A stretch of 64,000 nucleotides of DNA from Vespa crabro (taxonomy: Eukaryota; Arthropoda; Insecta; Hymenoptera; Vespidae), in assembly GCF_910589235.1 (NCBI RefSeq), contig NC_060969.1, positions 95,001-159,000 of the forward strand. The letters are read 5' to 3'. The translations under genes were made by a program, and so were the position numbers. Positions 11,003 through 24,158 of the stretch are shown here, one piece after another. The first letter of the stretch is position 1. Each line of letters starts with the position of its first letter. The notes under the pieces were generated by a model, which did no database searches, was not told where the DNA came from, and saw only the letters and a list, made by a program, of their open reading frames with translations.

Positions 11003-11889
11003 TCCGGCCACAAATTGAAACTCGACGGATATAGAAAACGCTGCGTCCGCAGGTTGGATTCCGGTCCAACCGTCCGTAGTACACACGTTCAAATTTATTC
11101 CAAGTCACGAGCAGCACGTGATATCGAACGATCGAGAGCGTCTAACCTCTTTATCTTTCACGCTCGTTCGTTCCTTTTCATCTTTTATTTATCTTCTTAT
11201 CTCTCACTTTCTTTTCTTCTCATGTCTTTCTTAATATCTTTCGGTACCGAGATTTCCTTGTCCGAACGAATGAATTTAATAATCCCCTAAATGGGAGAGC
11301 GCGGCTCGTCCTCAGCGCTAACTTCAATTCGTGCTTTAAATATGCAATGAACGATTTCTGAATACTAAATCCTCGATGAACTCGAAGCAAACCCTATGAA
11401 TACATCTTCTTCCCCCTTTTGTTTCTTCTTTCTTCTCCCTGACTACTCTTTTCCATTCAATTTTCGAAATGTATCTGAAGAACGAGAAAGAAAAACGGTA
11501 GAAGACATATTATTTCGAAAATTAATCGTCGAAAATGAAAGCCAACCTCGCAATTAGTTTCTCGCGAACGTATTATTAGGAGTAGGTACGCGTTAATTAT
11601 AAAACATTGTTGTTATTATCTTAAAGGAATAAGAACATCGATGTTCATTTTCCAGTGGGACGTCGTCAACGACGTTGAGTGGGCGAGGCAGAGGATAGAA
11701 CAATGACGAGGCGTATCCTCGAGGAAGGAAAGTTCTCTTTCGAATCAATTATTTCGTTGAAGATCTTTTTGCGATGTGTAACGGACACAGGGACACGTTT
11801 TCTTCTTAATATATATATATATTAAGAAATATATATATACATATATATATATATATATTTATATATATTAAGAAGGGAACTTTTATATA

Positions 11890-12085
11890 CAATGAGTGTA
11901 AAAAGTATTTGTACAGCAGTGGATTTGTACAAAAACTTTGTAGAATTTTGTGTATTAAAAAAAATGTCTACAAAAAAAAATATATATATATTCTTAGAAT
12001 TATTTATTTATATTTATTATGAAAATATTAACAAATTTTCAAAAATTATCAGAGAATGTACGCGTAATAAGTATTCGTACATTTC
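11890..12085 (+). repeat. left terminal inverted repeat of the Tc1 element
   Basis: This arm pairs with 13296-13513. A tip and an inner block are best conserved, which resembles the IR/DR layout of Tc1-like elements where the transposase binds both ends of a long arm. Confidence 0.85.
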
Positions 12086-12152
12086 TACATTTATAACAAA
12101 AACTATATGTTTTAATATATAAACGTAACAACAAAACTATTTATTTGCAATT

Positions 12153-13160
12153 TTAATACCCATTGGGATTCCCTTTAGATTGTATAATCGCTTTAAGCTT
12201 TTGTAGCATCGAATTTATTACATTTCCGGTTTTAGTACTAGAAATTGTATTCCACTCTTCTAAGAATGGATTTTTTAAATCTTTCTTTAAAGAAATGTGT
12301 TGATCACGAATTTTTTCTTCGAGATAATCCCATAAGTGTTCTATAACATTCAAGTCTGGAGACTGTGGAAAGATTTTTAATTGAATTGATACATAATACA
12401 GGATCCACTGTCGCATTTACATTATAAACATTGTGCTTTGGATTATTATTTTGCAAAAACATATAAAGCTTAAAAATGTTATTTTAAAATATCAATATAC
12501 AATTTATGGTCCATAATACCATCAATAAAATGGAGAGATCCAATCCCGTTTGCATTTATGTAGCCCCAAACTATGATCGAACCTCTTCCATACCTTACAG
12601 ATACCTGTAAGATACCTGTTTTCCTCATAAGATACCTCACAGATACGTGTTATTCTCATATTCGATATTTTCTTTCTCTATATATGAATTGTACATCGTC
12701 CATTCGATTAAAAAATGTTAAATTTACTTTATTCAGTAAATACAATACAATTCCAGTACTCTATAGGAACATTGACATACTCTTTCGCAAATTCTAATCG
12801 GATTCATTTACGAAATATTTTCTATGGTCTACTCTGCCATAGTATCCTGCAGTTCTTAAAAAATTACGCATTGTATTACTACACACATTATTATTAAGAT
12901 TATTTTTAAGTTCAGCAACGATGTTTACTGCACTTATCTTTGAATTTTGTTTTATTTTTCGAATTATCCATCGGTGTACTCATTTATTTTTCGTTTCGTG
13001 CATTATTTTTTAAACTTTTTCGGTCTCCATATCTGTCAATGATTCCATGAATCATGGACCGTGGTCTATTTACAATTTTAGAAATTTCACTCAATATTTT
13101 TCACTTATATAAATTTATAATAATTTTCCATTTTTCGTCGGTAGTTTTCTTGCCTTTTCA
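12153..13160 (-). pseudogene. Tc1-like transposase remnant
   Basis: The C-terminal third is open (12153-12416) and carries PQSPDLNVIEHLWDYLE, the family's third catalytic region with its Glu, then a LQKLKAIIQSKG ending. Further upstream on the minus strand, in frames with stops, are VWGYINANGIGS, a KFNIF/SNGRCTIH segment, and the N-terminal helix-turn-helix region (DEKWKIII, ISKIVNRPRSMIHGII). The first catalytic position reads FTE-stop (GAA at 12732-12734) instead of FTDES. The second is Asn (12448-12450, QNNNPKH where the family has QDNDPKH). With stops, shifts and two lost catalytic residues it cannot be active. Confidence 0.88.
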
Positions 13161-13295
13161 TCCCATTTTACGATTATTACTGTTGACTACATATAAATTT
13201 ATAATATTATCTGTATTGACAACGTCTCCAGATATACTGATCCTAGATATATTGATGTAAAAGGTATTTATTCTATGTACAATGTCACGAATCAA

Positions 13296-13513
13296 GAACT
13301 GTACGAATACTTATTACACATATATTTTCTGCCAATTTCTGAAAATTTGTTAATATTTTCATAACGAATATAATTAAATAATTATTTTTTAATAACATTC
13401 GTTTTAGAGATTTCTAAGAATATGTATATATATTTTTTGTGAACATATTTTTGTAAGTTCTACAAAAGTTTTGTTCAAATTGACTGCTGTACAAATACAT
13501 TTTACACTCGCTG
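13296..13513 (-). repeat. right terminal inverted repeat of the Tc1 element
   Basis: Reverse-complement partner of 11890-12085, ending at CTCGCTG before the TA duplication. Confidence 0.85.
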
Positions 13514-13997
13514 TATACTTTCTAAAGAGAGCTTGTAAAAAAGCAATAAGTTGTTCTTTATTGTTATTTAAGTTCGTTCACGTTCAAACACGTGGTTGCA
13601 CGTAACTATATACACACTCACACACATATATTGTTATATTATATACATATATAACTTATATAAATTGAAAATAAGGAAAAAAGAAAAAAGAGCGGAGAAA
13701 GAATTGCTTCTTTTTGAAAAGAAAAAACGATTTATCGAACTTACCTAATGATGTGCTGATTGGTCGACTGCAGCAGTATCGTAGTGTACTTGGTGATCAG
13801 CATCTTTTCAGAGAGTCATCCGAAAATAAAGATGCTCTTCTCGTCGTCTACTATTCTTCTATTCTTACGAACAGACACACAGACGGATGTACACAGACAT
13901 ATACTCTTTTAGTACTGTTAATGCGAGAAACTAGCTTTGTAAAGAGAGCGAGATGAGAATGAGAGAAAGAGAAAGAACGAACGTGTGTCCGCTCTTG

Positions 13998-14040
13998 GTC
14001 TCTCTTTCTCTTTTTCTCGCTCTCTCTTTCTCTTTCTCTT

Positions 14041-14081
<41 letters not shown>

Positions 14082-14093
14082 ATCTCTCTTTAG
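13998..14093. repeat. CT/CTTT microsatellite
   Basis: About 95 bp of CT with TTT interruptions. Confidence 0.95.
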
Positions 14094-14332
14094 CCGCACA
14101 CTTGACTTCGTATAAATTCGAGCCCAATGTGACTCGTCCTGTAAAAATCAAGCAAAAGACGCGGAATAGCGGCAATAGTAGTCACTAGAGGGAACAGCCA
14201 CGCGTGTAGATGCTGCGAAAATTCTTACGGCTAAATTTAGAGCTCATATCTCGCCGTGAGCGGCAAAGAGCGTTTCTCGTGCATATAAAAGCCTTCGCGG
14301 GTCTACCAGCGCCACTTTGACTTCATTTCTGT

Positions 14333-14372
14333 CCTTTTCTTCCTTTTTCTCCTCCTCTTCCTCCTCTTCTTT

Positions 14373-14408
<36 letters not shown>

Positions 14409-14413
14409 TTCTG
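14333..14413. repeat. (CTT)n/(CTC)n trinucleotide repeat
   Basis: Trinucleotide CTT with CTC units, pyrimidine-only on the plus strand. It produces a polyglutamate frame on the minus strand that should not be read as a protein. Confidence 0.93.
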
Positions 14414-16161
14414 CTCCTCTCAGCAAATGACAACGTTTCTTATGGTTCTTCGAGAATACGATGAACGGCATCGTCTTCTACGGGAAGAGACGAAAGACGT
14501 CTTCCTCCTCCTACTCCGCCTCCTCTTCTTCTGCCTCTTATTTTCCTCTTCTCTTTCAACTCTCAGAAAGTCTAATGTCTTGCCTCTCAATCTTCTTGAC
14601 GTTGGTCAGGGAGTGTCATCGGCTTTCGAACTTTCGAACGATCAAAGGAATCGATGTTGGATGTGTTTATTTACGAGCTTTTGCCACGACGAAAATCCTT
14701 CTCAACTTAATCTTCTCCATAGCTTTTACTACCTACGCCGACGACGATGCTACTGTCCGATACACGAAGAACGGTGCTGCTGTTAAGCTGGTGTATTTTG
14801 CTTGTTTACGGGTATTTTGCTTTGTGTATATGTTTGCGCGTACGTGCGTGAATGTTGAGAGACGTGACCCAAACTCTCATCCATGATCGCTTCTTGCACG
14901 ATAGGTTCGTCCTTCTGTTACGCAAGACTTTAAAAAAAGAAATATCTTTCGATATGTAGGTGTATATGCGCGTAAACTTCGCATAGTAAATTTAACAAAA
15001 TAAATATAAACTGAATATCGGATTAGAATAAATAATTATATAACGATATGAAATGAATGAATGGATAAAAATATTATATGAAGAGTCGATTAATTCATAA
15101 TTCTTTAAACTCGTTCCTTTAATCTTCTCTATAATATCATTCTGTAATATATTTCTAATCATTACATAAATATCAACTATTTATATTCCTGTTCGTAAAC
15201 TTTCCCTTACTTTTCATTAATCCAGAAGGCTTTTGCGAATCGAGCATAAATCAACGAATATACGAAAGCCTCGTCGCGCTTTCCATGATCTTTCGATACG
15301 ACCCACGCGTAATCTCGATTTCGTGCGATACGATTCTAATCCTTAGGACTCAGTGCAGATTAATACTGAATAGATCGACCACGAGGTGTGGGCAGATATT
15401 ATAATTAACGAAGCACGTGGGGTACCAGTCTGTTGCGCCCGTTACACGACCGTTTTAATATTTTACGTCAGCGTTAATAAGCGCAAGTAATTCGAGTAGG
15501 AAGGGAACGTGTACGTACGTACATACATAAATATATATATATGAATATACATGGCTATACAACGCGCGATACGAGTTCGTTCAAGAGAAGAGATTTATAT
15601 GATCGACGTAGTTCGATCGTAAAACAAATACATACGGAACGGCTTTATGGATCGCGACGAAATACGATCGTAAAAAAATTAAAACGAACTTCGAACGTGA
15701 ATATTTTTAATGAATTGTACTTAAGTATGAGAGAAAATTTATTTAAAAGAAAAGAAAGATAAAGTAATGTAAAATTATAAAACGATCGATCCAATAATTT
15801 CTATTATGAAAATATATATATAAACACACACACACACACACACACACATACATATAGTATTTATCAACAAATTGTTAATTGGAAACTGATTGTATATTGA
15901 ATATGACAAATGTTTCCTTTACTATAGAAAATTCGAATTGACGATACGTTCATGATAATTGATGAGGCGTTCGTTCAAGGATGTGAATAAGTAAACGATC
16001 TTATTTTCTCTTTCTATCTACTTTTTCTTTCAGAATACCCTTCGCAACAACTCTCTTTAACAACGTACCAACTTTCGAAGAGAGGACGGCCTCGAGAGGA
16101 CTCGAAACGGCCCTGCCATTGCATACACCTCGCAAGAAAATCTTTGGACGGCTTGCAACCA

Positions 16162-16178
16162 AAGAGAGAGATAGACAG

Positions 16179-16241
<63 letters not shown>

Positions 16242-16254
16242 GAGAAAGAGAAAA
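16162..16254. repeat. GAAA/GA microsatellite
   Basis: GAAA tetranucleotides (about 16177-16203) pass into GA dinucleotides. Confidence 0.95.
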
Positions 16255-16734
16255 GGACGAGATCTCCTTCAACGATCCAACACAAACCGGTCGCCAAAAT
16301 CGCGAATCTCAATTTGAGGATACCGTTGTCAATTGAGATGCTTCGAGAGAAAAAGAATGATTTAAATACAAAATATAATAAAAAAAAAAAAAAAGAAAAT
16401 ACTCATTAGTATTTTTCTCTACTATTTCCACTTTATCTTCTATTTTGGATCTTTTACAGTAACAGATTATCTGATTTGAGAAAAAAGAAACGTATGTACG
16501 CGTAAAAACGATTAATAAAATTTCCCATAACTACTTCCATTTGCATTCTATCTTAATTGAGAGACTCTCAATTAAAAGTAATTACGAATAAAATCTGCGT
16601 CGAAACTTCCTACGATTATTTCTTTTTCTCTTCAATGGAATGGATTCATCTCCTCGTCCGATCAGTGAAAAGGATCTTACTTTCTAGGGCGCGACGAAGC
16701 TAAAGGCCGCAATATTCAATCGTATCGAAAGAGA

Positions 16735-16763
16735 ATGTGTGTGTGTGTGTGTGTGTGTGTAAG

Positions 16764-16820
<57 letters not shown>
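16735..16820. repeat. (TG)n(GA)n compound microsatellite
   Basis: A TG run at 16737-16760 is followed by GA to about 16820. Confidence 0.95.
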
Positions 16821-17852
16821 AGCTCGCTATATTCACGAATCGTTTATCGTTTAGAGGCTTTATTTTCCCGGAGGCGAATAAGCACCCGACCGGCTTTGCT
16901 TTACGCGTTTCTACCTCGAATTGATTTCATGCTTGATCGCGCCCGAGTCTGGGTCATCCGTGGTTAACTCTCGAGTGCTTTCGAGTATTCCAAAACGAAA
17001 TCGGAAAACTCTGTATAGACAATCGATTCATAAAAGAATACTATTCGCTAAAGTACTCTTGTAAATTTATGAAAATCCATAGAATTGAATATATATAAGT
17101 AAAATAAAATCAATTAACCAGCGTTAACTGGTTTAATCGATATATTTTAATTCTTGTATATTTCTTATAACTTTTTCTGAATAAAAGATATAAAATAATT
17201 AATAATAATACTTTTGACCTTAGACTTTAGTTTTATTAGAAAGTATAGAAATCCATTAATGATCTATTTTTTCCAAACGTTAAATAAACATTTTTAGAAA
17301 TGTTGGAAATAAAATCTGCAAAATTGACCATCGATCATCTTCACAAACATTTAACATGTTAAATATAAGAGAATCGATTTGTTTCATCTATCCAATAGAG
17401 AATAGAAATTTTATAAAAAAAATAAAAAAATAAAAATAAATTCAATTAAATATTCATACTCGTAAAAGGAAACGTACGCACGCGCACACATACACATACA
17501 CACACGCACACACACACAATCGAATTTTCCGTCCGTCGCCTTTGGCCTTCGGCGTCTTCCTACGAAGAAGACGAAGAAAAGGAGTAAGACCCAAAGAAAC
17601 GCATTCTTCGTCGCGCATCGAACTGGGAACAATAGGACACTCGCAGTATGGACACTGGCAGCACTCTCTCTTTTCTTCTTCTTCTTCTTCTTCTTCTTTC
17701 CCTCGAGAAGAAATTGACGATACTCGCGACGAGTTAGCGACCTTGAGACGTGTCGAGTGACGCGAAATGCATCGAACAATGCATCGGAAAGAAAAATATA
17801 TTTGTATTTCTAATAATCAAATTTTAGGACTTTTTGTCGCGATTCGGACAAA

Positions 17853-18035
17853 ATACATATGTATATATGTATATGTACATATATATATACGTATATATAC
17901 ACACATACATACATACATGCATGCATATATACATATCATACATATCATACATGCCATTCATACATAAATCATACATATATATACATACAACATACATACA
18001 TACATACATCATACATACATACACACACACATATA
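17853..18035. repeat. CATA/TA compound repeat
   Basis: About 180 bp of ATAC, CATA and ATCATA variants. A higher-order variant unit CATACATATCAT occurs around 17935-17975. Confidence 0.9.
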
Positions 18036-18446
18036 TGTTTTGTAAAATGGAGAAACACTACGTGCGTCGTCGTGTGCGGACGCGCGCGACTGCACGCGCC
18101 ACGACTTGGTTAAGAGGCAAGCAGAGAAAGAGATCCGAATGTCTTACCCGGCTGGCAGTCGCGAATGGACTGACTGCGGGTTACTTTAAACACTATAGTC
18201 TCGGCTGCATTGGTAGACTTTAGCGCGCTGTGCATGGGCACCTTATTGCCGCTACGGTGCTGTCTACACTCGCTTACGAACACAAACACATACAAACCAA
18301 ACCCACGAATACACACACATATACACATTTATATATACAACATACACATTCAAAGGACCAAAGTTCCTTCGTCTCTTCTTCCTTCCACCGATCTCTCCCT
18401 TTCTCTTTTTCTCCTTTCCCGCTTTTGCTCTCACTGCTCGTTCCGT

Positions 18447-18450
<4 letters not shown>

Positions 18451-18505
<55 letters not shown>
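18451..18505. repeat. (TA)n microsatellite
   Basis: About 55 bp of TA, with CATA interruptions after it. A second TA run is at 18740-18781. Confidence 0.95.
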
Positions 18506-18511
<6 letters not shown>

Positions 18512-18734
18512 TATACAATATATATACATATACACACTATATATATATGTATATGTATATGTAAGAATGCTTATTCCGTGTATCTTCGTACATACACCCT
18601 GTATATGCGACTCCTTTCTATAGGGTGTCGTGTTAGCATCTTAACTGCTACGAGAGTATTGTATCTTTTATCTTTAGGGTCACGGGAGTATTTTCGTTAT
18701 TATAATTATTATAAATTATTATAATGTGTCATAC

Positions 18735-18786
<52 letters not shown>

Positions 18787-21704
18787 GATATATACATATA
18801 GATAGATATATATAAATAGATAATGATTTTATTTCATTGCTTATCATCCATGACCACTTATCGACTTTTAATGACTCAGTCAGTAAAAAATTACATAAAA
18901 AAAAACAACATATTGTAAAGAACGCAATGATCAATTCCACTTTTTGCTCATCTATGCCGTTTTAATATGATTAGTTGGAAAATTTCTTTTTTATCAAATA
19001 TCGTTTAACTTTTACATCTAATATTAGGAAAATAATATATTTTACGTCTAAAATCGTAATACATAAATTGTATTATATATTATATGTCAAATACAATTGT
19101 ATTAGTACAATAGTTTATGTAAAATACAATTACATTAATATAGTATTGTATTATTAATAAAATTATTAATTGTTACATAGCAAACATTTAGTTATTTCTT
19201 TGTTATTCCAAATTTCTTTGATGGCATGAATTTATAAGTTATAATAATTCATTTGAAAAATATAACAAATAAACGCTAATCATCGATAACCGATAGGATA
19301 AACGTTAAGGAATATCTCGAAATTACTTACGAATGTAAATAGAGTAAACATGTGATAAGAAAAATTGAAAAATTCTCCAAGATTATTTTCCAAATTGAAA
19401 ATGATAAAGATTATAGAATAATTGTTTAAAATTGTTTTCTAAATGGTCAGTCCACGTTCATTATATCAGGACGAAACAAGGAAATGTACCTATTTACGTA
19501 TATAAGAACGAACATATTCCTAAGATAAAAAAATCATCCTTGAAATCGATTCTACGTTTAAACGTTAAATTTCATTCGAAATGTATTACGCAGCACCGAG
19601 TATACTAGTCGAGATTTACCTTCGCTCTCTTACACTAATGCTCCAGACGAGGTGGTAAGTACGTGAAAACAAAAATGTGTGCACGCCCACAAAGAGCAAT
19701 AGAAAGGGGTGGGGTGAAGTAAGGATAAAGTAAGGTAGAGGGGTTAACAATATATCGAAGTTGGTGCTTCTCGGATTGTGTGTATGCTCGATGGCGATCG
19801 GCGATGTCTCGTTAAGGGATAGACTCGAAAGACTGGATCATCGGCTCGCGTTGATCGCTAAAAATAGAATTCTTCTTCTTGTCAATCCTCGAACGATCTC
19901 GCTTTTGTTCGTCCTTTCATTATGTCTCGGCTAAGGTTACTCCATTGCCCGTGAATTTAGCAAACAATATTTATAATCGATTCGAATTCATTTTTATTCT
20001 TTTTCTATCGATTTTTAATGTTCGAATATTTATAATTACTTCTTGTTCTTTTTATTCTTTTACAAGGAATTATTTGATCAAATTAAAATTAAATTCGCTA
20101 TCTGTATTCATTTCGTATAATGGAGAAATATGTAAAATTAAAATTAAATTAAAATATCGTAAAAAAAAACACGATCAGTTTTATTCATTTAAAATCTAAT
20201 TTTTCTAACCTTTTTAAAATTATACCTTGTACGTTACGACGAATTCACGAATACGATAAAAAAAAAAATCAAAAATGTAAAACGCCTACATAATCTTTTC
20301 TTGGAATCGTCAATTGCAGGACTCCCACGACACGATCGAGGAAGAAATTTTGAATAATTCGTGTGAGTCGTCGGCAAGAATCAAAGAAAAGTTTAAGAGC
20401 TAGTGAAATTGGGCACGGCGATCAAGATGCTAACCATTTGATAGGCAAGAAAACGAATTTTCTTTTTAAAATCCGATATTTTATGATGGACATTATGTTT
20501 CGAAGTTCCGCAATGCATCTAGCGGAATTTTAATCATTTCTAACTCGATGCTGACCCCGCCTAAAAAAAAAAAGAAAAAAAAAAGTGGAAAAATAATTTT
20601 GCATACCGGACATGCATGAGAATTTTCTTTCGATCTATGGTATGCAATTAAGAAAATTTTTGTCGTTTTATGCTCGAGAAAGTTTTTCTAATTTCTGTTT
20701 ATTTAACCAAGGACAAATTTTTTTTGATATCTACATATACGTATAAATGTGTCTTGTTAGAGAGAAAGATAAAAAAGAAAAAATAAAAGAAGAAAAAAGA
20801 AGAAACACAAAGAAAGATCTATATACAAAGCAAATATTTGTCTTTCTCTTACTTAGCAAGAAAATCCGCAACGTCGGTAAAAACGAAAAAGCGACATTTT
20901 CGATCGAGCCAGCATAAAAGTTTTTCAACATGCACGATTAGTTTATCTTTTAACGTTCTTGCGAGGGTATTCACACACGTGGGTAACGTGTGTGGGCATG
21001 TGTAGGAGTCAATGAGACCTAACTCTACTAGTTAGGTTTACACGTGTGGAATAAAACGACGGTGAAATGATACGTTTGATTAGGCTCGTCTATCGATTTT
21101 TTTTTATAAATAAGTAGCACCAAGAAAATGATGAATCTTTTAACATTGTTTTACAAGAATTTCCTGGTTGCGACCATATAATATTTTCATGAATATCTTC
21201 ATATAATTTCTTTTATAAAAGAAACAAAAATTACGCGCGAGTTTTTAATTAAGAAATAAAATTAACAACTTATAATGTACTACCGTCGTAGATGAGTCTA
21301 AAATTGATGATTCTTCGAGAAAATACTGTTACGAGAATAGAAAATATTATAAAATTCGAATTAGAGATATAAAGAAAAAAAAATAAAAAAATAAAAATAT
21401 AAAGATCAATATAATTTAAATAAAGATATAAAAATGATAAATTTTAACGAGCAGATCGAATCGATACGGAAAAGAAATATTTTATAAGAGTTTGACAGAA
21501 TAATTACGATAATGCTGAATGCACGATATTTCGAGTCCTCATAGTTTTCGATCGATAAGTATCAATAGCAACCTATGGCATGGTAGTAGCACGTACACGC
21601 ATCAATGCACTCGGAGAAATCATCGCGCGGAAATGGCTCTGCCGTTACTCCTCGCCATCGGCTACGACGGAATGCGACTATTGCAAACCAGTAAGATTGA
21701 GAGA

Positions 21705-21746
<42 letters not shown>

Positions 21747-22854
21747 TTGAGATCGTTACGACTCTAGCGAATTTCCGGAGTTGGAAGAGAGTTTCACGAG
21801 CGACCGCCTCTCATTGTTACCTCTCGTATTACATTACTATATATTTCTACAGATAAGACCTAGAAAGTATCAGTATATAGCTGCGAAAATGGACGAGAGA
21901 GAAAGAAAGAGAAAGAGAGGGGAGGGTGAGAGAGAGTACTGTGAGCGAAGATATTTTTTAATTATTATAATGATCGTTTCTTTTATCGATTTTTATTATC
22001 ATACGAACAAGATCAAAATCGATATTGTTCATAGCTTATTATTGTCATTATTATTATTATTATATTTTATGCATTTAGCTCACTCTGTCCACTACTTTCT
22101 GTTTTCAATTCCATTTTCTTTGCATATGAAATAATTTCAAAGGTATTCAATTTGATCTCTGTTAAATCATTTTATTATTTTCTTTAAAACAGTTGACAGA
22201 AATCTTCCTCCAATAATGGATTTTTTCTATTTCTTGATTTAATAAAAAAAAAATAAATAAATGAAAAATAAGTCTACTTTTTAATAAGCCAACCGTTTAG
22301 TCTTAACGTTTGATCAAAGTTTATCGAATGTTAAATTGAGATATATGCATATTAAAAACGATCACGATGAACACGTCTTCGCCGATATTCGTCTCTGTCA
22401 TCGGTTTTGGATAATCGCCTCCGCTTGATGATTCGGCGAAAGTTAGTCGACAGACCCACACTTATTCGTTAGGTGTTCGCTTGACATTCCACCAGACCAG
22501 TCGGTTCCCATAAACGTATAACACGCCCAGGGTTCTCCTTCGAAGATCGCTCTTACGGATGAATCACGCGAAGCAAATCATTTTATCGAATCGCTGAGAG
22601 TTCTTATACTAACAAAACGAAAAAATAAAAAAAAAATGAAAAGAAGGAAAAAAAAAGAAAAACAAAGAAAACAAAATTTGACGAAAGAAGAAGATAATTC
22701 GAAGACGAATCATTCGTTTGCATTTCCTTTCTGGCTTCTTATTATTCCTGACGGATGTCCAAAGGCAAATTGTTAAAAAGTTGGACGGTCGGTATGAATA
22801 CCATTCTCGTAGAAAAAAAACGAAAATTTGTGGAAGTTGATAGCGAAAGCGAAA

Positions 22855-22911
22855 GCGAGAGAAAGAAAGAGAGAGAGAGAGAGAGGGAAAGAGAGAGAGA
22901 GACAAAGGGAA

Positions 22912-22948
<37 letters not shown>

Positions 22949-22991
22949 AACACAAAGAAAAGGACGGAGAGAGAGTGGGGGAGGGAGAGAG

Positions 22992-23036
<45 letters not shown>

Positions 23037-23159
23037 TTGAGATACAAGGAGAGAGAGAGAGAGAAAAAAAAAGAGACACAAAGAAAGAGAAATATAAAGA
23101 GAGACACACACGCACAATGAGAGAGAGATAGGCAGACAACAAGGACAGAGAGAAAGAGG

Positions 23160-23196
<37 letters not shown>

Positions 23197-23254
23197 AGTG
23201 AAACAGCAGATAGATAGAACAGAGAGAAAAGGGAGAGACACATACAGAGAGAGA

Positions 23255-23307
<53 letters not shown>

Positions 23308-23334
23308 GGAGAGAGAGAGAGAGAGAGAGAGAAA
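22855..23334. repeat. giant compound GA/GT microsatellite
   Basis: About 480 bp of nearly continuous purine sequence on the plus strand (GA, GAAA, GGGA, CAAAG variants) with a (GT)n core at 22995-23035. It is the longest interrupted simple repeat in the window. Open frames of up to 210 codons over it are translated repeat only. Confidence 0.95.
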
Positions 23335-24122
23335 AGAAAAATTTCAGAGATGAAAGTCTGTTCTTTTATTTAAAAGGAAGTTTCTTCTGTACGAATAAAA
23401 AGGGTCGAGAGTTTTAGCCGGAAAATTATGCGACGTTCTCTGCTCTTCCGTTGATCGATCGGAACCGCTACTTTTCTTTCTTTCCTTCTTTCTTTTCTTT
23501 TTACTTTTCTCGCATTTTCAAAGGTTTTGCGGGGACAAAAAATCGAGGCATCCGTTTTTCAGAGCTTGAACAGCCTTTTCTCCTAATTGGATTTCCTTCC
23601 TTGATGCCGAGATTATTATGGCGAGAAGCCAAACTGTGTAGTCCCGCTTATCGTTTCGAGAAAGTGAAGATGCTCCCGAGTGGATGCAGAAATGATATCC
23701 GATTCGATAGATGAACATGCTCGATCGAACTTGAGAGTTCTTTATCATCGAAACGATTCTTGGGAAATTGAAAAACGAGACACGTACTACTTATTTCAAG
23801 ACTTCTTCGAATTGAAATCGAAGATGATATAGGATATAAATTAGCCAACTCAAATTTCTAAGTTTTCATTAATAATTGAAAATTTTTAAAAAGATTCGAA
23901 AGTTTCCGGAAATTCTAAAACAAAAAACGTTAAAATTTTCAAAAAGTTTTCCACCACTTACGTTAGACGGAAAACGTGTAAGATAGGAAGAATATCGCCT
24001 AGAATATCGACAAAGTTTTATAATTTTTTGAATTTCCAGATAGATATTAGATCTTTTCTAAAGATACATTCTAGATACATTTTTTGTTTATTTATTATAT
24101 TTTTTAATTTGGTGTGAAATGT

Positions 24123-24158
<36 letters not shown>

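Larger units (their letters stand above)
9653..11887. other. non-coding stretch with TA/CATA and CT microsatellites
   Basis: It holds the repeats at 10480-10598 and 10932-10997 and no supportable gene. A CAG acceptor near 10754 and an AG/GTAAGT donor near 10807 bracket a 54-base segment, but every frame has a stop. It could only be a non-coding exon. Confidence 0.5.
11890..13513 (-). mobile_element. Tc1-type transposon with arms of about 200 bp (inactive)
   Basis: The ends CA[A/G][T/C]GAGTGTAAAA abut TA on both sides (11888-11889 and 13514-13515), as expected of Tc1/mariner insertion. The left arm (11890-12085) and the reverse complement of the right arm (13296-13513) remain alignable for about 200 bases. 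Shared blocks include GTATTTGTACAGCAGT at the tips and GAAAATATTAACAAATTTTC plus AATAAGTATTCGTACA at the inner ends. A minus-strand transposase remnant fills the centre. The total length of 1,624 bp is normal for the superfamily. The divergence of the arms and the dead gene show an old insertion. Confidence 0.9.
13516..22854. other. long non-coding stretch rich in microsatellites
   Basis: No supportable gene. It holds repeats at 13998-14093, 14333-14413, 15820-15847, 16162-16254, 16735-16820, 17671-17700, 17853-18035, 18451-18505, 18740-18781 and 21706-21744. Slightly GC-richer islands lie at 14420-14890, 15230-15500, 18060-18250 and 22380-22560. An AT-only block at 19010-19160 repeats TACAATT-type words. 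A frame of 29 codons ending in a GTAAGT at 19653 is open but has no further support. Confidence 0.5.

Noticed and set aside
13714..13956. Plus frame with LPNDVLIGRLQQYRSVLG and a minus-strand AG/GTAAGT over the same bases
   Set aside because: Signals on the two strands conflict, the minus frame stops exactly at the donor, and the acceptors are weak.
14244..14471. Glu-rich 75-codon frame resembling an acidic protein
   Set aside because: It is the complement of a CTT/CTC trinucleotide repeat.
18592..18606. ACACCCTGTA resembling the MITE terminus
   Set aside because: Only about ten bases match and they sit beside CATA repeats. No partner end is seen.
18210..18724. Open frames of 137 and 164 codons
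   Set aside because: They pass through CATA and TA arrays (Ile-Tyr and His-Thr repeats), with no splice or domain support.
22609..23243. Long open frames of 156 and 210 codons
   Set aside because: They are translations of GA/GT microsatellites (Ser-Leu, His-Thr or Arg-Glu repeats).
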